Part shown: positions 45,321 through 57,099 of the stretch, piece after piece
Layout: each line of letters begins with the position of its first letter
Numbering within the stretch: the stretch's first letter is position 1
DNA from: Sacculina carcini
Lineage: Eukaryota > Arthropoda > Thecostraca > Sacculinidae
DNA: 64,000 bases
Assembly (NCBI GenBank): GCA_916048095.2
Contig: OU696595.1
Span: forward strand, 3,441,795 to 3,505,794
Direction: 5' to 3'
Notes under the pieces: generated by a model
Database searches by the model: none
What the model was told of the DNA's origin: nothing
The model's input: only the letters and a program-made list of their open reading frames with translations
Translations under genes and position numbers: made by a program

Positions 45321-46196
45321 GTATCTATAAAGAGTGGGTTTAAATGATAGCGAGGTATATGATATTTTGCTAGCAGTAAATATTCTAGCGATAAAACTAG
45401 AATAGCTCTTAAGCAAATGATGTTGGAGAATGATGAGAACCTTTAAATATATTTTGCGATCTGATGATATATGTATTAGGAATAATACGTAGCAGAATAT
45501 AGATTGCATAATATAATATCGGCTGTAATATCAAGGGCTGTAATATCGGTGTAATAAAAAAATAACAACTGTATGAGTATGATACATTAGTGGAAGCATT
45601 AACCGGGAATTATGAGGTAATATTATGGAAAAAATTCATTTATATACTAAAAAAAATCATTGTTATTTTGTGTTTACATTTCGAAATTATACCTGACGAC
45701 GGGCGGGCTTAAGTATGAGGCGGGTTGACTGAATAATATGTCGTCAATTATTAGAATAAGTATATGCAAATTCAGAACAGGAATTTTCATATTGCATTTA
45801 AATATGTATTACTTTTGTTTTATCAATTGTTCCGCACGACGGGTGGGTTTAAACATTCAATTTTACCGTGTGGAATGAATCCATATACAAAACTCACGGG
45901 CTTGATTTCAAGATCCAGACTCACTAATGTAAATGTGACTTAAATGGTGTATAATTATGTCGCATTATGAAACAAATGTGAATTCAGCTGCCTTACAGTT
46001 TGGTTCCGATACTATTTTGGCGGGTTGAGAGAAAAGTATTGGTGGACCGCGTGTTTGGGCCCCTGGGGTAGATAATCTCAGTCTTCTGATCACAAATTAT
46101 GATCGAATCAGTATATTTTGTGATCACAAACAAATAGGTTAAATCACCTCAGACTAGACTGAGTGCGGTCAAGATTGGATGATTTGATTGGGTTTA
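45321..46196 (+). repeat. Helitron-like modules continuing copy d
   Basis: gagtgggtttaaatgatagc, gacgacgggcgggcttaagt (45,695), ccgcacgacgggtgggttta (45,834), acaaaactcacgggcttgat and actagactgagtgcggtcaa. It ends at the 3' tail of LINE L2-C, which cut the composite. Confidence 0.65.
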
Positions 46197-46701
46197 GAAC
46201 AACAACAACAACAACAACAACATATATTTAATATAGCGCACATATTTATACACAGGCGCGAAAAAGAAAACCGACAGGAACATCACAGCGAGCAGGGAGT
46301 AGGCACAAATAGAAAAATGAAAACACGTTTGCAAACTGGAACATGCTAGATGGCCGTTGGCTATCAGATAGCTCATCCGCCCTTGAAACAGGTTTTGTTT
46401 TTTTCCTGTCGGGTGTCTAGCCTCCCTCCTCACTGCAGAACAGTGGGGGAGCCGGTTTAGTCGCCGATGACTCGACCATGAATCTGGTTGTACTGGAATT
46501 ACACGGTTACCAGTAGCAGGGCGAAGCCTGACCAGACAACGACGAATACAAGAGATGCAAAAACGGGACGCAGCAACGAAAACAGATAATTCACAGTGAG
46601 TAAAAAGACAAATATCAAGCAAGAACAACGAGTGTACAACATAGGACGATCAGCACAAACAACACGCAGAGACAAATCATAACCAGAGACAAATCATACA
46701 T
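46197..46701 (-). repeat. LINE L2-C 3' UTR and (TTG)n tail
   Basis: (AAC)n on the plus strand at 46,197-46,220, then tatagcgcacat and acaggcgcgaaaaag. This end is comparable to L2-A/B but distinct. The UTR is about 480 bp without further features. Confidence 0.75.
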
Positions 46702-49635
46702 TTAGTCATCAAGAGAACGAGTGAGCAGATATTTATGAAGATCAGCAGAAAAGGATCGGAATGAAGACTTGTGGTGAAGGTAAGATGGAAGCGAGTTATA
46801 GATACGAGGAGCAGAGAAATAAAAGGATTTGGATGACCAAGAAGATTGATTAAGAGCAGGAGGACAGACTAATGGCACAGGAATGCGACAAGAAGTGAGA
46901 TTATTGAGAGTCAATAGGGAACGGAGATATGAAGGAGAGGAGGGGGAGTGGATAAGTTTGAAGACCAGACAACATACCTTATAGCGGATACGAGAAAGAG
47001 CAGGTAACCAACCGAGCTGTCGGATATGCACCGAAGTAGGGGTTCGCGGAGGAAGCCTCAGTACAAACCGACAAGCAAGGTTGATCACTGCTTGGAGTTG
47101 GCGGATAGATTTCAAGGGAAGATGGAAGAAGAGCGAGTTGCAATAGTCGATCTTAGAAAAGATGTAGGAGTTTACCAGAAGACTAGCGGATGAGACATCA
47201 ATCGACGAACGGATAGGGTAAAATTGTCGGAGTAAAAAGCGGCACGAGCGGATAAGCTGAGAAAAATGAGTCGAGAAAGAAAGGTTGGGATCGAACAAGA
47301 CACCCAAATTGCGCATTTGATTGGCTAGCGGAAGGTTGATAGAGTGAGGAGAAATTCGAGGAGGGTGAAAGACTAGATATTCTGTTTTGTCAGGGTTGAG
47401 AACAAGTTTACGTGAAGCAGCCCAAGAAGAAATATGGGTGAGCAGTATAGAGACCAAATTTGAAGAATGAGGAGAAAGAGGAAAATAAATTTGGATGTCG
47501 TCAGCGTATACGTGAAATGAAACTGGATAGCTGCGGAGAATAGGACAAAGGGATGCTACGTATAAGTTGAAAAGTAAAGGACCAAGAAGTGAGCCTTGTG
47601 GAACCCCAGAGGTGAGAGGAAAGTCGCACGATAAAGCCGCATTACTGCGAACAGCATAGGAACGATCATTTAGATATGAGGTAAGAAGAGAAAGTGCAGT
47701 AGATGTGAGGCCTAGATGAGCAAGATCGCAGCATAAGATTTCGTGGTCGACTAGATCGAAGGCAGCAGAAAAACCTAAGGAAATCAGAAGGACGGAATTT
47801 CCAAATGAAAAATTAGAGAATAGATCATTGGAGAGGCAGAGAAGAAGTGTTTCGGTAGAGTGCTGAGATACAAAACCAGATTGGCAAGGATCGAGAACAG
47901 GCAAGATGATAGGCCGTAATTGAACAAGGATGGCAGATTCTAGAAGCTTGGAGGACAGAGATAGAATAGAAATTGGACGATAGTTGCATGGAAGAGAGGG
48001 ATCAAGATTGGATTTTTTTAGAATCGGCAGTATAGTGGCATGTTTGGAAGCTAAGAATGAACCGTGAAGGAAAGAATAGTTAACCATATATGTGAAAAGT
48101 GGAGTAAGGAGTATAATAGCATCAGAGAGAGCAGAAAATTGTATGGGGTCAGTGGGACATTTAGACCTCTGAAGTTTGGTAAGAAAACGTGCTGTGGTAG
48201 ACGGAGCAATCGAGGAAAAAGAGGAAACAGTGCTAAGGCAAGGAGGAAATTGGAGAGGAAAAGTGCTAGTGGGTAATTTGGATTGCAAGGATGCAATTTT
48301 ACAAGAGAAAAATGAGGCGAATTCACTGGCAGATATTGAGCAAGATGACTTAGAAGAGCGACCAGAAATAGATTTCAGAGTTATCCATCGTGAGCGAGAT
48401 GATTGGAGTTCGCGTAATTGTGAGCGATAGAAATTAGATTTTGACAAAGCAACCACAGAGAAAAAAGATTTGCGGGCACTACAGAAAGAGAACCAAGATG
48501 AAGAAGAACGAAAGCGCCGCCAAGAACGCTCACGGGCTCTGCATTCTGAACGCAAGCGGGATAGATCGGACGACTACCAGGGAGGAGGAGGAGAACTTGA
48601 GCGAAAGTGATGTAAGCGCAAAGGGAAGATCTGATCATTGATGAGGGAGAGAGAGTCGGATATAAACTTGGGGAGGATGAGTGGTGGGAGGAACAAATAG
48701 TTTGAGGGATTCAGAAGAGAGGTAACCAAACGACAAAATAATAGAGGATCAAATTTTTTGTAATCACGAAGCATCAGTGAAGCGGAAGAAGGCTTAGAAG
48801 GTGAAGGAAGAGAAACACCAAATGTGATGAGGCTATGATCAGATATGAGAGAATCAGGGGGGTAAGTGAATATATCGAGGAGAGACAGTCTGGAGGAGTG
48901 CGTACAGATCACAAGGTCGAGGGTATGACCGGATAGGTGAGTAGCACCGCGGTTCATAACGGAAAGATCCCAAGAATTGAGCAGAGTTAGAAAATCAGAA
49001 ACATGCGCATGAGATGGTGAGTCAATCCAGAAATTAAAATCGCCTAGAACAATGAAATTATGGGAGAATGTATCTGAGAAGAAAGATAGGAGTGTATCAA
49101 ATTCAGATAGAAATACTGAGGATGTGCCAGTGTGATCGTGTCGATATAACAATAGAATACCTAATTTAGGGTGTGAAGGAAAAGAAAGCGAGAATGCAGC
49201 GTATTCAAAGGAACTAGAAGGAAATTGTAGAGTAGATAAAAGTGATAAAGATAAAGAACAGTGATAAACAGCACCAACACCACCACCGCAAGATTTTCGA
49301 GAAGATGTGAGATCGCGAGACACATGCAAGAAGTTGAATGAAAGTGGAAGTTGGGCGGAAAACGATGAAACGTCGCTGTCAAAAAGCCAGGTCTCGGTGA
49401 GAAAAAAGAGTGAGAAGTTGTGATAGAGAATGACATTAGAAACAAAATTAGCTTTATTACGTACAGACCGAATATTGAGCAGGCCAACCAAGGAGGAAAT
49501 ACAATTAGTGGCGGCTAAGGGAGATATATGAGCAGATTGGGTGAGATTGAGAATAGCAGAATTGTTGCATACGAGGGAAACCAGATGTGAGGAATGACAA
49601 GATTGAGCAATAGCTGTAGAGTCAGAAACATGCAT
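46702..49635 (-). pseudogene. LINE L2-C ORF2, endonuclease-reverse transcriptase, one nonsense codon
   Basis: About 978 codons in one frame. The endonuclease spans roughly residues 50-270 with LVGLLNIRSVRNKA, FLTETWLFDSDVS, IVLGDFNFWIDSP and SLISDHSLITF (catalytic N, E, D/N, SDH). The RT has CNYRPISILSLSSKLLES, SGFVSQHSTETLL, LGFSAAFDLVDHE, SGVPQGSLLGPLLFNLYV and the catalytic FHVYADDIQIY. The C-terminal domain contains FSKIDYCNSLFF and ends TRSLDD. The sole visible lesion is an in-frame TAG at about 48,574-48,576 after SPPPPW, where L2-A has a Phe after PPW. It encodes the target nicking and copying activities of the LINE. Confidence 0.85.
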
Positions 49636-49665
49636 TTTAGGAAGAGAAGAGTCAGACTTGGGTTG

Positions 49666-50277
49666 TCAGGAAGAAGCGGTGACAGGAGACAATTCAGAAC
49701 AGTGTGAGGAAGACACAATAGTGCGTTGGCGGAGAGAATTTTGCACAGCAATGAACGAGGAACAGGAGGATGAAAACGAAGAGTGGTCCGAAGGTTTACC
49801 ATGACGGCAGCAGTTTGAGCACTTTGACTTGCTCTTGTCAGGGCAGGCTGACGACAGGTGGGCACCAGCGCAGTGACCGCAAACTGCTGTAGCTGATGGG
49901 CAGCGATCAGATTTGTGGCCCAGACCCGAGCACTTCCAGCATCGAGTCACCCAGTATCGATCGTAGACCGGGCAGCTGCACAACCCGACAAACACTCTGT
50001 TGCCAGCGACACGGATCAGTTGGCGGACCTCCGGAGACACTACGAGTACGGCATTGGTGCGGCCGTCTTTTGGCTTCGTCAGGAACAACAGTTTCATCTG
50101 TGACGCTGGGATGTTGGCGAGATGAGAGTTTTTCAGCCGCAAAGAGCTGACGACTTCCTCAGGTGACATTTGTTCAATGTTTGCCACAGTTATTCGCGGC
50201 AGACGAGAGGCAGAATTGCCTGTGACAGCCACATGCAGTTCTTCAGCCAAGTGCTCGTTCAGAGACTTGGCTGCCAT
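49666..50277 (-). pseudogene. LINE L2-C ORF1, C-terminal part with zinc knuckles
   Basis: 203-codon frame with an esterase-free, RNA-binding-type layout: a conserved fold start (RITVANIEQMSPEEVVSSL, DGRTNAVLVVSPEVRQLI), then Cys/His clusters CWKCSGLGHKSDRC and CGHCAGAHLSSAC plus CSNC. These match the ORF1 of CR1/L2-type LINEs, an RNA chaperone-like protein. Its first ATG (50,275-50,277) lies 14 bp after the stop of the upstream frame and in another frame, so a frameshift probably splits one ORF1. Confidence 0.7.
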
Positions 50278-50290
50278 GTTAGCTGAGGCT

Positions 50291-50773
50291 TCAGTGCAGC
50301 ACCATACCGCCAGATTTTGTTGGGCGAGACTTGGCCACCGGTACAGTGCGAAGGGCCGACAGCACGCGCTCTGCCTTCAACGGCTCCGCTCCTTTACTCT
50401 TCAGCACTAGGGCGAAGGGATGAGTGAAAGGCTGGTCGCGCTCTGAGACAGAGGTTGAGGGCGAACAGGTGTCGGCGGGCTTGGCTTCACGAAGGACAGA
50501 GGCGCGGAATGTCTCCAGTCGACTGTCGATCACCGCACACACTCTCTCCACGGTGAGTGAGGGGCGACGGGACGCGCGGTACTCGTCTTTGCACTCTTCG
50601 CACAGCCAGAAGAGCTTGTACCTGCGTATAGCGTTATATGCAGGGTTGGTCAGCGCGGCGCACGACACGTGAAACATGCCGGCGCATCCCTAGCACTTGA
50701 TGACAGTCGCATCCCCCACCGGCTCACCACACTTACACGCACGCTCGCTGGCTGCAGAGGGTGGAGTAGACAT
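50291..50773 (-). pseudogene. LINE L2-C ORF1, N-terminal part with PHD finger
   Basis: ATG at 50,771-50,773 gives MSTPPSAASERACKCGEP, then DATVIKC, an in-frame TAG (50,690-50,692), then GCAGMFHVSCAAL and FWLCEECKDEY. Cys spacing and the FH..C..C..C order fit a PHD zinc finger, known in ORF1 of CR1 LINEs. A coiled-coil-like basic/acidic segment follows (SRLETFRASVLREAK). The frame ends at 50,291. About 200 bp upstream, to about 50,980, is probably 5' UTR. Confidence 0.7.
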
Positions 50774-50990
50774 AGCAAAATGGGCAGAAAGACTCCGAGA
50801 TCGGCACACAGATAACACGAAGGAGCGAACGAAAATACAACCACACACGGCGAACTCAAGAACAAGACTGGAACAATAGAACATATGTCATAATTGTCGA
50901 AGGCTAAAAACGCGCATGGATTGAATGACGTCATAACCGAATCATTATTCAATCGAATACACGACAACAATTAATTTTGTATTTAAAATT

Positions 50991-51622
50991 TGCGTACCTG
51001 ACTCAAGAACACGTATAACAAGTGCACGGTTATATCTGTTTGAGAACACTGCTGTTATAGAGGGCAATACCACTGATATGTTATGATTATTCGAATTGGC
51101 TAAACACACATAGATGTCGCACCTTTGTTCGCCTTTGAGTCGTCATGTTTCTATGACGTGAAGAGCGCGATGATGTGGTCGTCAGCCTTGTACTTCTCAC
51201 AGGTATTCATACTCAATGGCGGCATACAGGGGGGGGGGGGGCTATGGGGGGCTGGAGCCTCGCAAAGATTGATTGCGAGGTTGAATTCAAAGATTGAATG
51301 TATGATTTAGGGTGCATATTTATTTCTCTTTTTAATGCATCCCATTTATTTTTCACGGATATTTCTTTATCAGCGAAATATTTTCTATAATGTCGTCTTT
51401 TGCTTAGGTTAATCACCTTGATCAGTTTATTTTTGTATGCAATCGAATCAATCTGTGTCTCATCTGTGTTTGTTGAAATGGCAAATGCTTATTTACAGCC
51501 TGCATGATCATGGACATTAGAACTTCTTACCACTGTAAATGAAGTCCTGTAATTTTGGATTCGAGGTGAATTTGATTGAGTTCGATGACTGAATCAGTGT
51601 GCCCCAGTCCCTTATTATATTA
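50991..51622. other. no recognisable feature apart from a poly-G run
   Basis: Poly-G at 51,230-51,241, followed by ctatggggggctggagcc, could be a degraded MITE end. Nothing else is supported. Confidence 0.4.
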
Positions 51623-52294
51623 CTAGCATTAAACCCGCCCGTTTTGCGGAGCAATTCATAACATGAAATTCATATTCCATTCATAAAAAATATGGAAAAT
51701 TAAAAATGACATAGGGTACACTCATAAAAATATTAATCAATTGAAAATTATAAGCTTAATTATTTTTATTTCGACAAAATATCTCCCCTCAGTCCGCCTT
51801 AGTCATTTTTACACCCGCCCGTCGTGCTGAATAATTCAGAACTCGAACACGATCCGTTCTGGATCTTGAAGTCAAATCCAATGGTGTTGTGTATGGATTA
51901 ATTCTACAGGGGAAATTGAACGTTGTATTGTCTATAGCTGCTGCCCGCGGAACATTTTTATTTTAAAAAAATTACTTTTTTCAAATGAACCATTTGAAAA
52001 CATGAACTATAAAACACATTGTATAAACCCACCCGTCGTGCGGAACAATTCATGCAATAAAATTCATATCAAATCCATGGTATATAATGAATACAAATTG
52101 AAAAGCAAAAAATGTAACCTATAAATATCTTAACCAATAGAAAAGTCAAAATGTGAATATTTTTGTTTTTATTTTGACAAATATTATCCCTCAAGCCGCC
52201 TGATATATAAATCTGCCCGTCGTGTGGTATACTTCAGAAGACAAACACGAAACAAACAATTAAAGATGATGAAATATTTTCATCAGAATGTTTC

Positions 52295-52618
52295 TGTAAT
52301 CAAGCAGAGAAGCAACGGGGCAAAGCCCTCTCACCTTCGCGCAGGTAACCCGCGCACCCGACGAGAATTCGTCCACTCGAGCAGAAATATTCTCGAACAC
52401 ACGGCAACGATGCTTACAACGCACAGGCCACCAACCGACTGACTCTCGACCGCTCGCAAAGCCAGCTGATACACACGCCAGCTGATACACGCCTCCGGCA
52501 CTAGGCTCAAATCGCGGCCAATCAGCGCGCAGCAACGTGCGACGTCATACCTCGCACCAGTCGACTCAAGTGAGCCGCTATGACGTCACACCGCACGCCA
52601 CTCGACAACAACGCCACA
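52295..52618 (-). repeat. 3' LTR
   Basis: 324 bp, identical to 57,100-57,423. The plus strand starts tgtaatcaagcagag and ends caacaacgccaca. It includes ccaatcagcgcgc (inverted CCAAT on the element strand), two tgacgtca-like CRE words (52,546 and 52,580) and a short internal duplication (cagctgatacac twice). Confidence 0.95.
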
Positions 52619-52633
52619 TCTCCCCCAGCTTTT
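52619..52633 (-). promoter_or_regulatory. polypurine tract
   Basis: The element strand reads AAAAGCTGGGGGAGA immediately before the TG of the 3' LTR; this is the expected plus-strand primer site. Confidence 0.85.
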
Positions 52634-52675
52634 CACCTGAAAGCTCACAACAAACACGCTTGCAAACACGCACGG

Positions 52676-55600
52676 TTAAACTTCATCATCGGATAGACAC
52701 ACGTACTCGTTTAACCATGCCGGCGGTCGACGTCTCCTCGTTGACCGCCTCGGCTGCTCGACTGCAGCCTCATCCTCGACTCTCTCAGCCGCGACGCCCT
52801 CTCCGACATTCTCTCGAGCAGTATGCACACTCACGCCCTCTGAGGGCTCACCAGGTTCCTGCTCCACAGACACACGGTCCGCATCCACGCCCTCGCCAGT
52901 AGCCAGTCGCTCAGGTGGCAGGCTGTCAGGTGTTCTGTCACCGCCGGGACTATCGGCCGCCTCGTCCCGTCCGCCATCACCGCTCAGGTCCAAGCTACAC
53001 CGGGTGGCTCCACCGGGTGGCTCCACATCTCCGCGATTGCCGGTCGCATCCACATCCCAACCGCCGCTGGTCGGTTCCACGTCGCCATGAGTGCCGGTCT
53101 CGTCTGTGGCTCCACTATGGCCGGCACAGCGACGCTTGCGCAGGTCGCGCACATGGCGCGGCATGCCATCTACGCACACAACGTGCTGTGAGACGACCCT
53201 GGTCACCTTCCCGAGGGTCCACGGCGTTGTACATGACGGGATCGGCGGTTTCACCCACACCTCGTCACCAACGGCAAACGCTGCTGTCTGGTCATCAGCG
53301 TCCCTGCGGCCGGTCTCAAATGGAAGACGCCACTCGTATCTGAAAATACACCTCGAGGGAATAGTGCTCACCTGAGTCTCTTTGCGCGGCGTAACGTTGT
53401 ACCAGAACGTCGCCTCCTCCGGGGAAATATGTCCCCTCGCTGCGATCCTTTTGATCGTACGGTGATTTCGCTCCACGATCCCGTTACCGCCCGGGGCGTA
53501 TGCGGCTCGGAATCGCAAAGAAATGCACCACTCGTCGGCGAACTGCTCCATCGCCGCCGACCGGAACGCCGTAGAGTTGTCCAGTAACAGCTCCTCAAAC
53601 GGCCCACGCTCAATCACAATCTCCCGCAGCTGAGCTATAATGCACAACGCCGTCTCATTCGGCAATCTGCGCCATACGGCAAGACGTGATGGACCACAAT
53701 CCACCATCGACAGGTAAACGCCGGCATCGTAATGAGTGACGTCCGCTGCCACTCGATACCAGTCCCTGTCCACGGCCAGACTACCCTGACCTACGAGATT
53801 CTCCTCTCTCACCGCTGGATCGATACGTTGACAAGCCTCGCATCCAGCTAACTCCGCCTTCACATGGGCTCTCGTCAAATCACTCCGCAATTGTTGACCC
53901 AGGTACAGCGTCCTCTCGACACCTAAATGATGGGGCAGATGAGCCGCCCAAACGGTGTCCTTAATGCTCTTCTTCGTAGCAATGGCTGCTGATATTGCCA
54001 CCTCCTCCTCACCAGCGTCACGATGAACAAGCCACTTCTTGGCCACCCTGGTCATCTGATCAGCTTTATTCTCCACAGTCGTGACAAACCGGAGAGAAAC
54101 TGTCAGGCCATGCTCGGCGATCGTCTCCTTAATCACCGCCAGTCGGCGCTTTACCAGCATCTCGGCAGAACCTTTAGTGCGGACACGGTTGCGCCCCTCG
54201 ACAGTGCTGTCCATCCAACTAAGCACTGTCCTCGAGTCTGTCGCGACGGTAAACGTCTTGATCCCCCACGAAATCGCCATATTGATGCCACGACCGACTG
54301 CCTCCAGTTCGGACACATTAATGTGTAGAACGTCGGTCTTCTTACGGAGCCAAGTAGCATCCTCAACGATGCAGCCATCCACCTCGACCACCACGCCAAG
54401 CGCCAACGTGCTCGCGTCAGTCCATACAGTGACGTCTCCAGCTGCGTTCACGTCCCATCGACCCTTTACCGGGTCCGCCTTCTGAACACGCTGCAACAGC
54501 TCAGACACAAGCACACACACAACATTCTCCACCGGGTTATCCCACGACCCGCCACACCCCAACCGTTTCATAAAACTGCAATGGGGGCGTAACCACCCGG
54601 CAACGGGGTAATGGCCGACTAGACGACCACATACGGAGAACAACCCACGCTTGGTCAGCCCTGTCAATTCGGGTGCAGCGTCACGAAGAGCTGTCCCTCT
54701 CGACATATTCAACCACCCATCGGGTCCCTTCCTCAGAGCAATTCCCAATAATCGACCCCCATCTAGGCCCTCCGGCTCCTTAGTCTCAAAGCCATACCTT
54801 CGCAGATGCTCCCGAAGCTGCTGCACGCTCACATCGGACGTCCTCACGATGATATCGTCGACATAATGATCTGTCGCCTTTCGCACCTTCTCGTCCAATG
54901 ACAGGACCTTTCGCAGAATCAGCGTCATTATTCTTGGTGCACATGACAGGCCGAAGCCCAGCCGCGTCAACGCATAATGCACACCATTATACCTCACGAC
55001 CTGATACTTCCACAGATCTCGGCTCACGTGAATCTGCAGGTACGCCGACTTGAGATCAACTACCTTGATCTCCCCCTGTCATTGCCTCCACTCTCTGATC
55101 TTGTCAGCACACACTGACACACCGTCATCTCCTGTGTGACACTCGACAAAGCCGTTCAGCTCACGGTAATCCATAACAGGACGAACTTTGTCTTTCGTCG
55201 GCTGTACGACGGCCAACAGCGGGATGATCCCCTTTACTGGGCCGTGCCATGTGATTAACCAGCCTTTCTCGATCCAGCTCTGGATCTCGGCATTGTACCT
55301 CTCGCTCACTCCGGGAGCTCTCGTACATCTGTACTCCGCCACGCTGTTCTGTAGCTGGTCCGGCTCTTTGTCAGACCACCGCCAGCTCACCGTCCATCGG
55401 CCCTCAGCGAATGACGCTACGAAGTCCTTGTCGACAACTTCCAGCGGCTGCGGACTATCCGTGGAACCTGCCAACATAAACCTCACACACTTCGTCGATT
55501 TATTAGACACACTCTTACGCGCCGGTGCACGACAGCACCCCTCGGGGTAAGGTTTCCCCCACTCAACGGTGTATTTAGAGTCAACACCCCTTTTCACTGT

Positions 55601-56143
55601 CACGCCTCCCATATGGTCGATAACATCGTTGCCCAGGAGGCACTCCACCCCAAGGTTTTCTAATCCCTTAACTACGAGCCCGGGAACTCTAAAACAGTGT
55701 CCCTGCAGCCCTATTACTACGTCACAGGACTTCGTCTCATGAGAAGTCCTACCATCCGCTGTAATCAACGGTCGTCCCCGACGGGGAAGTGAGCCCGCCA
55801 CCACCCGTGCACTAACAATTGTGCACTCACTTCCCGTGTCAACCAGACACCGGGAGCAACGACCGTTGAGAACAGCTTCAACGACCGGCATACGACGCGA
55901 AGTCAATACACCGGCCGTCCCTCGAATCGCCCGGCGGGCCCGACGCACCAAATGTGCTCCGCTGATGAGTCCACGCGCAGAGCAGGGACTCACCGTCGCC
56001 CCTTTACAGGGGCCGCCGCTTAATTGCGGTCGACTTCCATGTCGGAGGACGCTGCGCCCCGTGCTGCGCCCTCCGCATGAAAATGCGAGCTCGTCCGAGC
56101 TCGCGAGCGGCGTGACGTCGACGTCGACGCCGGCTCCTCGCAA
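52676..56143 (-). CDS. pol polyprotein: protease, RT, RNase H, integrase (one internal TGA)
   Basis: Open from 56,143 (-1 frame relative to gag, 124-bp overlap) to 52,676, about 1,155 codons. Protease RCLVDTGSECTIVSARV lies near residue 100. RT starts with VRPVMDYRELNGFVE and has VVDLKSAYLQIHV and the catalytic HYVDDIIVRT near 427. After the thumb/connection (LFSVCGRLVGHYPVAGWL), RNase H carries VWTDASTLALGVVVE and LHINVSELEAV. The integrase zinc site is HLPHHLG...CEAC, and its core has aspartates in VAADVTHYD and LLLDNSTAF and a Glu in GIVERNHRT with exactly 35 residues between the last two. The acidic, Pro/Gly-rich C-terminus ends CLSDDEV. The only interruption is TGA at 55,079-55,081, probably from CGA because copy 2 has Arg there. 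Confidence 0.9.
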
Positions 56144-57084
56144 TCACGAGCGAAATGCCCGTGCTTGCCACACCGGTAGCATTGCGCTCCCGGGCACTCG
56201 CGGACCAGATGGTCGCCGCCACATCGGTAGCAGCGGAGCGTCCGGCGCGCAGAAGAGCGCGCAGAAGAGCGCTCCGAACGGCCCGCCCACCGAGACACAG
56301 AGCCGTCTCGCTCGTCCGACGCTTGAGGACCAGGAGAGCGGTCCCTCGAGCTGCTCGCTACTTGGGCGTAGCTGACTCGCTGCCTAGATGCAGCCACCAC
56401 CCCAGATGGGCGGTTTCTAGCTGCAGCAGCCCTACGCGCACCAATTCTGGCGCGCACCGCCGACAGCACGCTGTCGAACTCGGAGGTGTAGGCCCCCTCT
56501 TTCGCCATAGCCCACTCATAGATTGAGTCGGGTAAGCCCTCATAAAACTTGACGCGGAACGCCAAGCACTCGGGTGTTAACCCTACACGGCGACCTAGAC
56601 GCTCTAGGTCGTCCACAAAGGCGTCCACTGACTCGCCAGATCGAAGCTGACGAGTCGAGAAACGCCTCCACGCCTCTTGGCGAGGCACGCCAAACTCGGC
56701 GACCAGCGTGGCTTTCACCACGGCCCACTGTGAGGCGTCGCCCACGAGCATGCGCCGGTAAAGCCGGCGCGCGCTCCCATCCAGCATATGGTCGACCATT
56801 TCGCAAGGGTCGACCTGCTGGACACGGCATAGCCGCTCAAAGTCGGCCAGCCACTCAGTGACGTCAAGGGTGACGTCACCACCGAAACGCGGTAGAGCCC
56901 GCCCTATCCTGTCAAGGATCGGCCCTCGGGCCTGCATTAAGATGTTGGCCAACTGGCCAACATCTACCACGGGTCCCGCGGCCCGCTGCTCGGGTCTCTG
57001 ACCCTCCTGACCGAAGTCATCGGATTCGCTACCGGAACCCCCTTCGACAAACTCACGTTTGCCCCCGCCAACGGCCTCAGCCAT
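56020..57084 (-). CDS. gag polyprotein with two zinc knuckles
   Basis: 354 codons. The ATG at 57,082-57,084 (MAEAVGGG) is chosen because it lies 3 nt after the primer site, as does the ATG of copy 1. The same frame also extends upstream into the LTR (TSYFGF). An acidic N-terminus is followed by the helical capsid-type region (VTEWLADFERLCRVQQ, LRSGESVDAFVDDLERLG, ECLAFRVKFYEGLPDSIYEW), an Arg/Ser-rich linker, and knuckles CYRCGGDHLVREC (one residue short) and CYRCGKHGHFARDC. It ends MEVDRN, overlapping pol by 124 bp. Gag assembles the cytoplasmic particle and packages RNA. Confidence 0.9.
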   Translation of the reverse strand: MAEAVGGGKREFVEGGSGSESDDFGQEGQRPEQRAAGPVVDVGQLANILMQARGPILDRIGRALPRFGGDVTLDVTEWLADFERLCRVQQVDPCEMVDHMLDGSARRLYRRMLVGDASQWAVVKATLVAEFGVPRQEAWRRFSTRQLRSGESVDAFVDDLERLGRRVGLTPECLAFRVKFYEGLPDSIYEWAMAKEGAYTSEFDSVLSAVRARIGARRAAAARNRPSGVVAASRQRVSYAQVASSSRDRSPGPQASDERDGSVSRWAGRSERSSARSSARRTLRCYRCGGDHLVRECPGAQCYRCGKHGHFARDCEEPASTSTSRRSRARTSSHFHAEGAARGAASSDMEVDRN

Positions 57085-57087
57085 AAA

Positions 57088-57099
57088 GCCGAAATAGCT
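57088..57099 (-). promoter_or_regulatory. primer-binding site complementary to tRNA-Phe nt 1-12
   Basis: The plus strand reads GCCGAAATAGCT, then the LTR TG at 57,100. This matches the 5' end of canonical tRNA-Phe, not the reverse complement of its CCA 3' end, and no TGG-type site is present. Copy 1 has the same 12-mer at the same distance from LTR and ATG. Confidence 0.65.

Noticed and set aside
48574..50692. Reassigned TAG codon (in-frame TAG in L2-C ORF1 and ORF2 and in two gag copies)
   Set aside because: Homologous positions call for different residues (Phe/Tyr in ORF2, Glu in gag), and other frames have TAA/TGA lesions. Ordinary nonsense mutations explain it.
52537..53375. Plus-strand open frames across 52.5-56.9 kb and 48.0-50.7 kb
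   Set aside because: Shadows of the GC-rich pol/gag and LINE ORFs on the minus strand; no motifs of their own.
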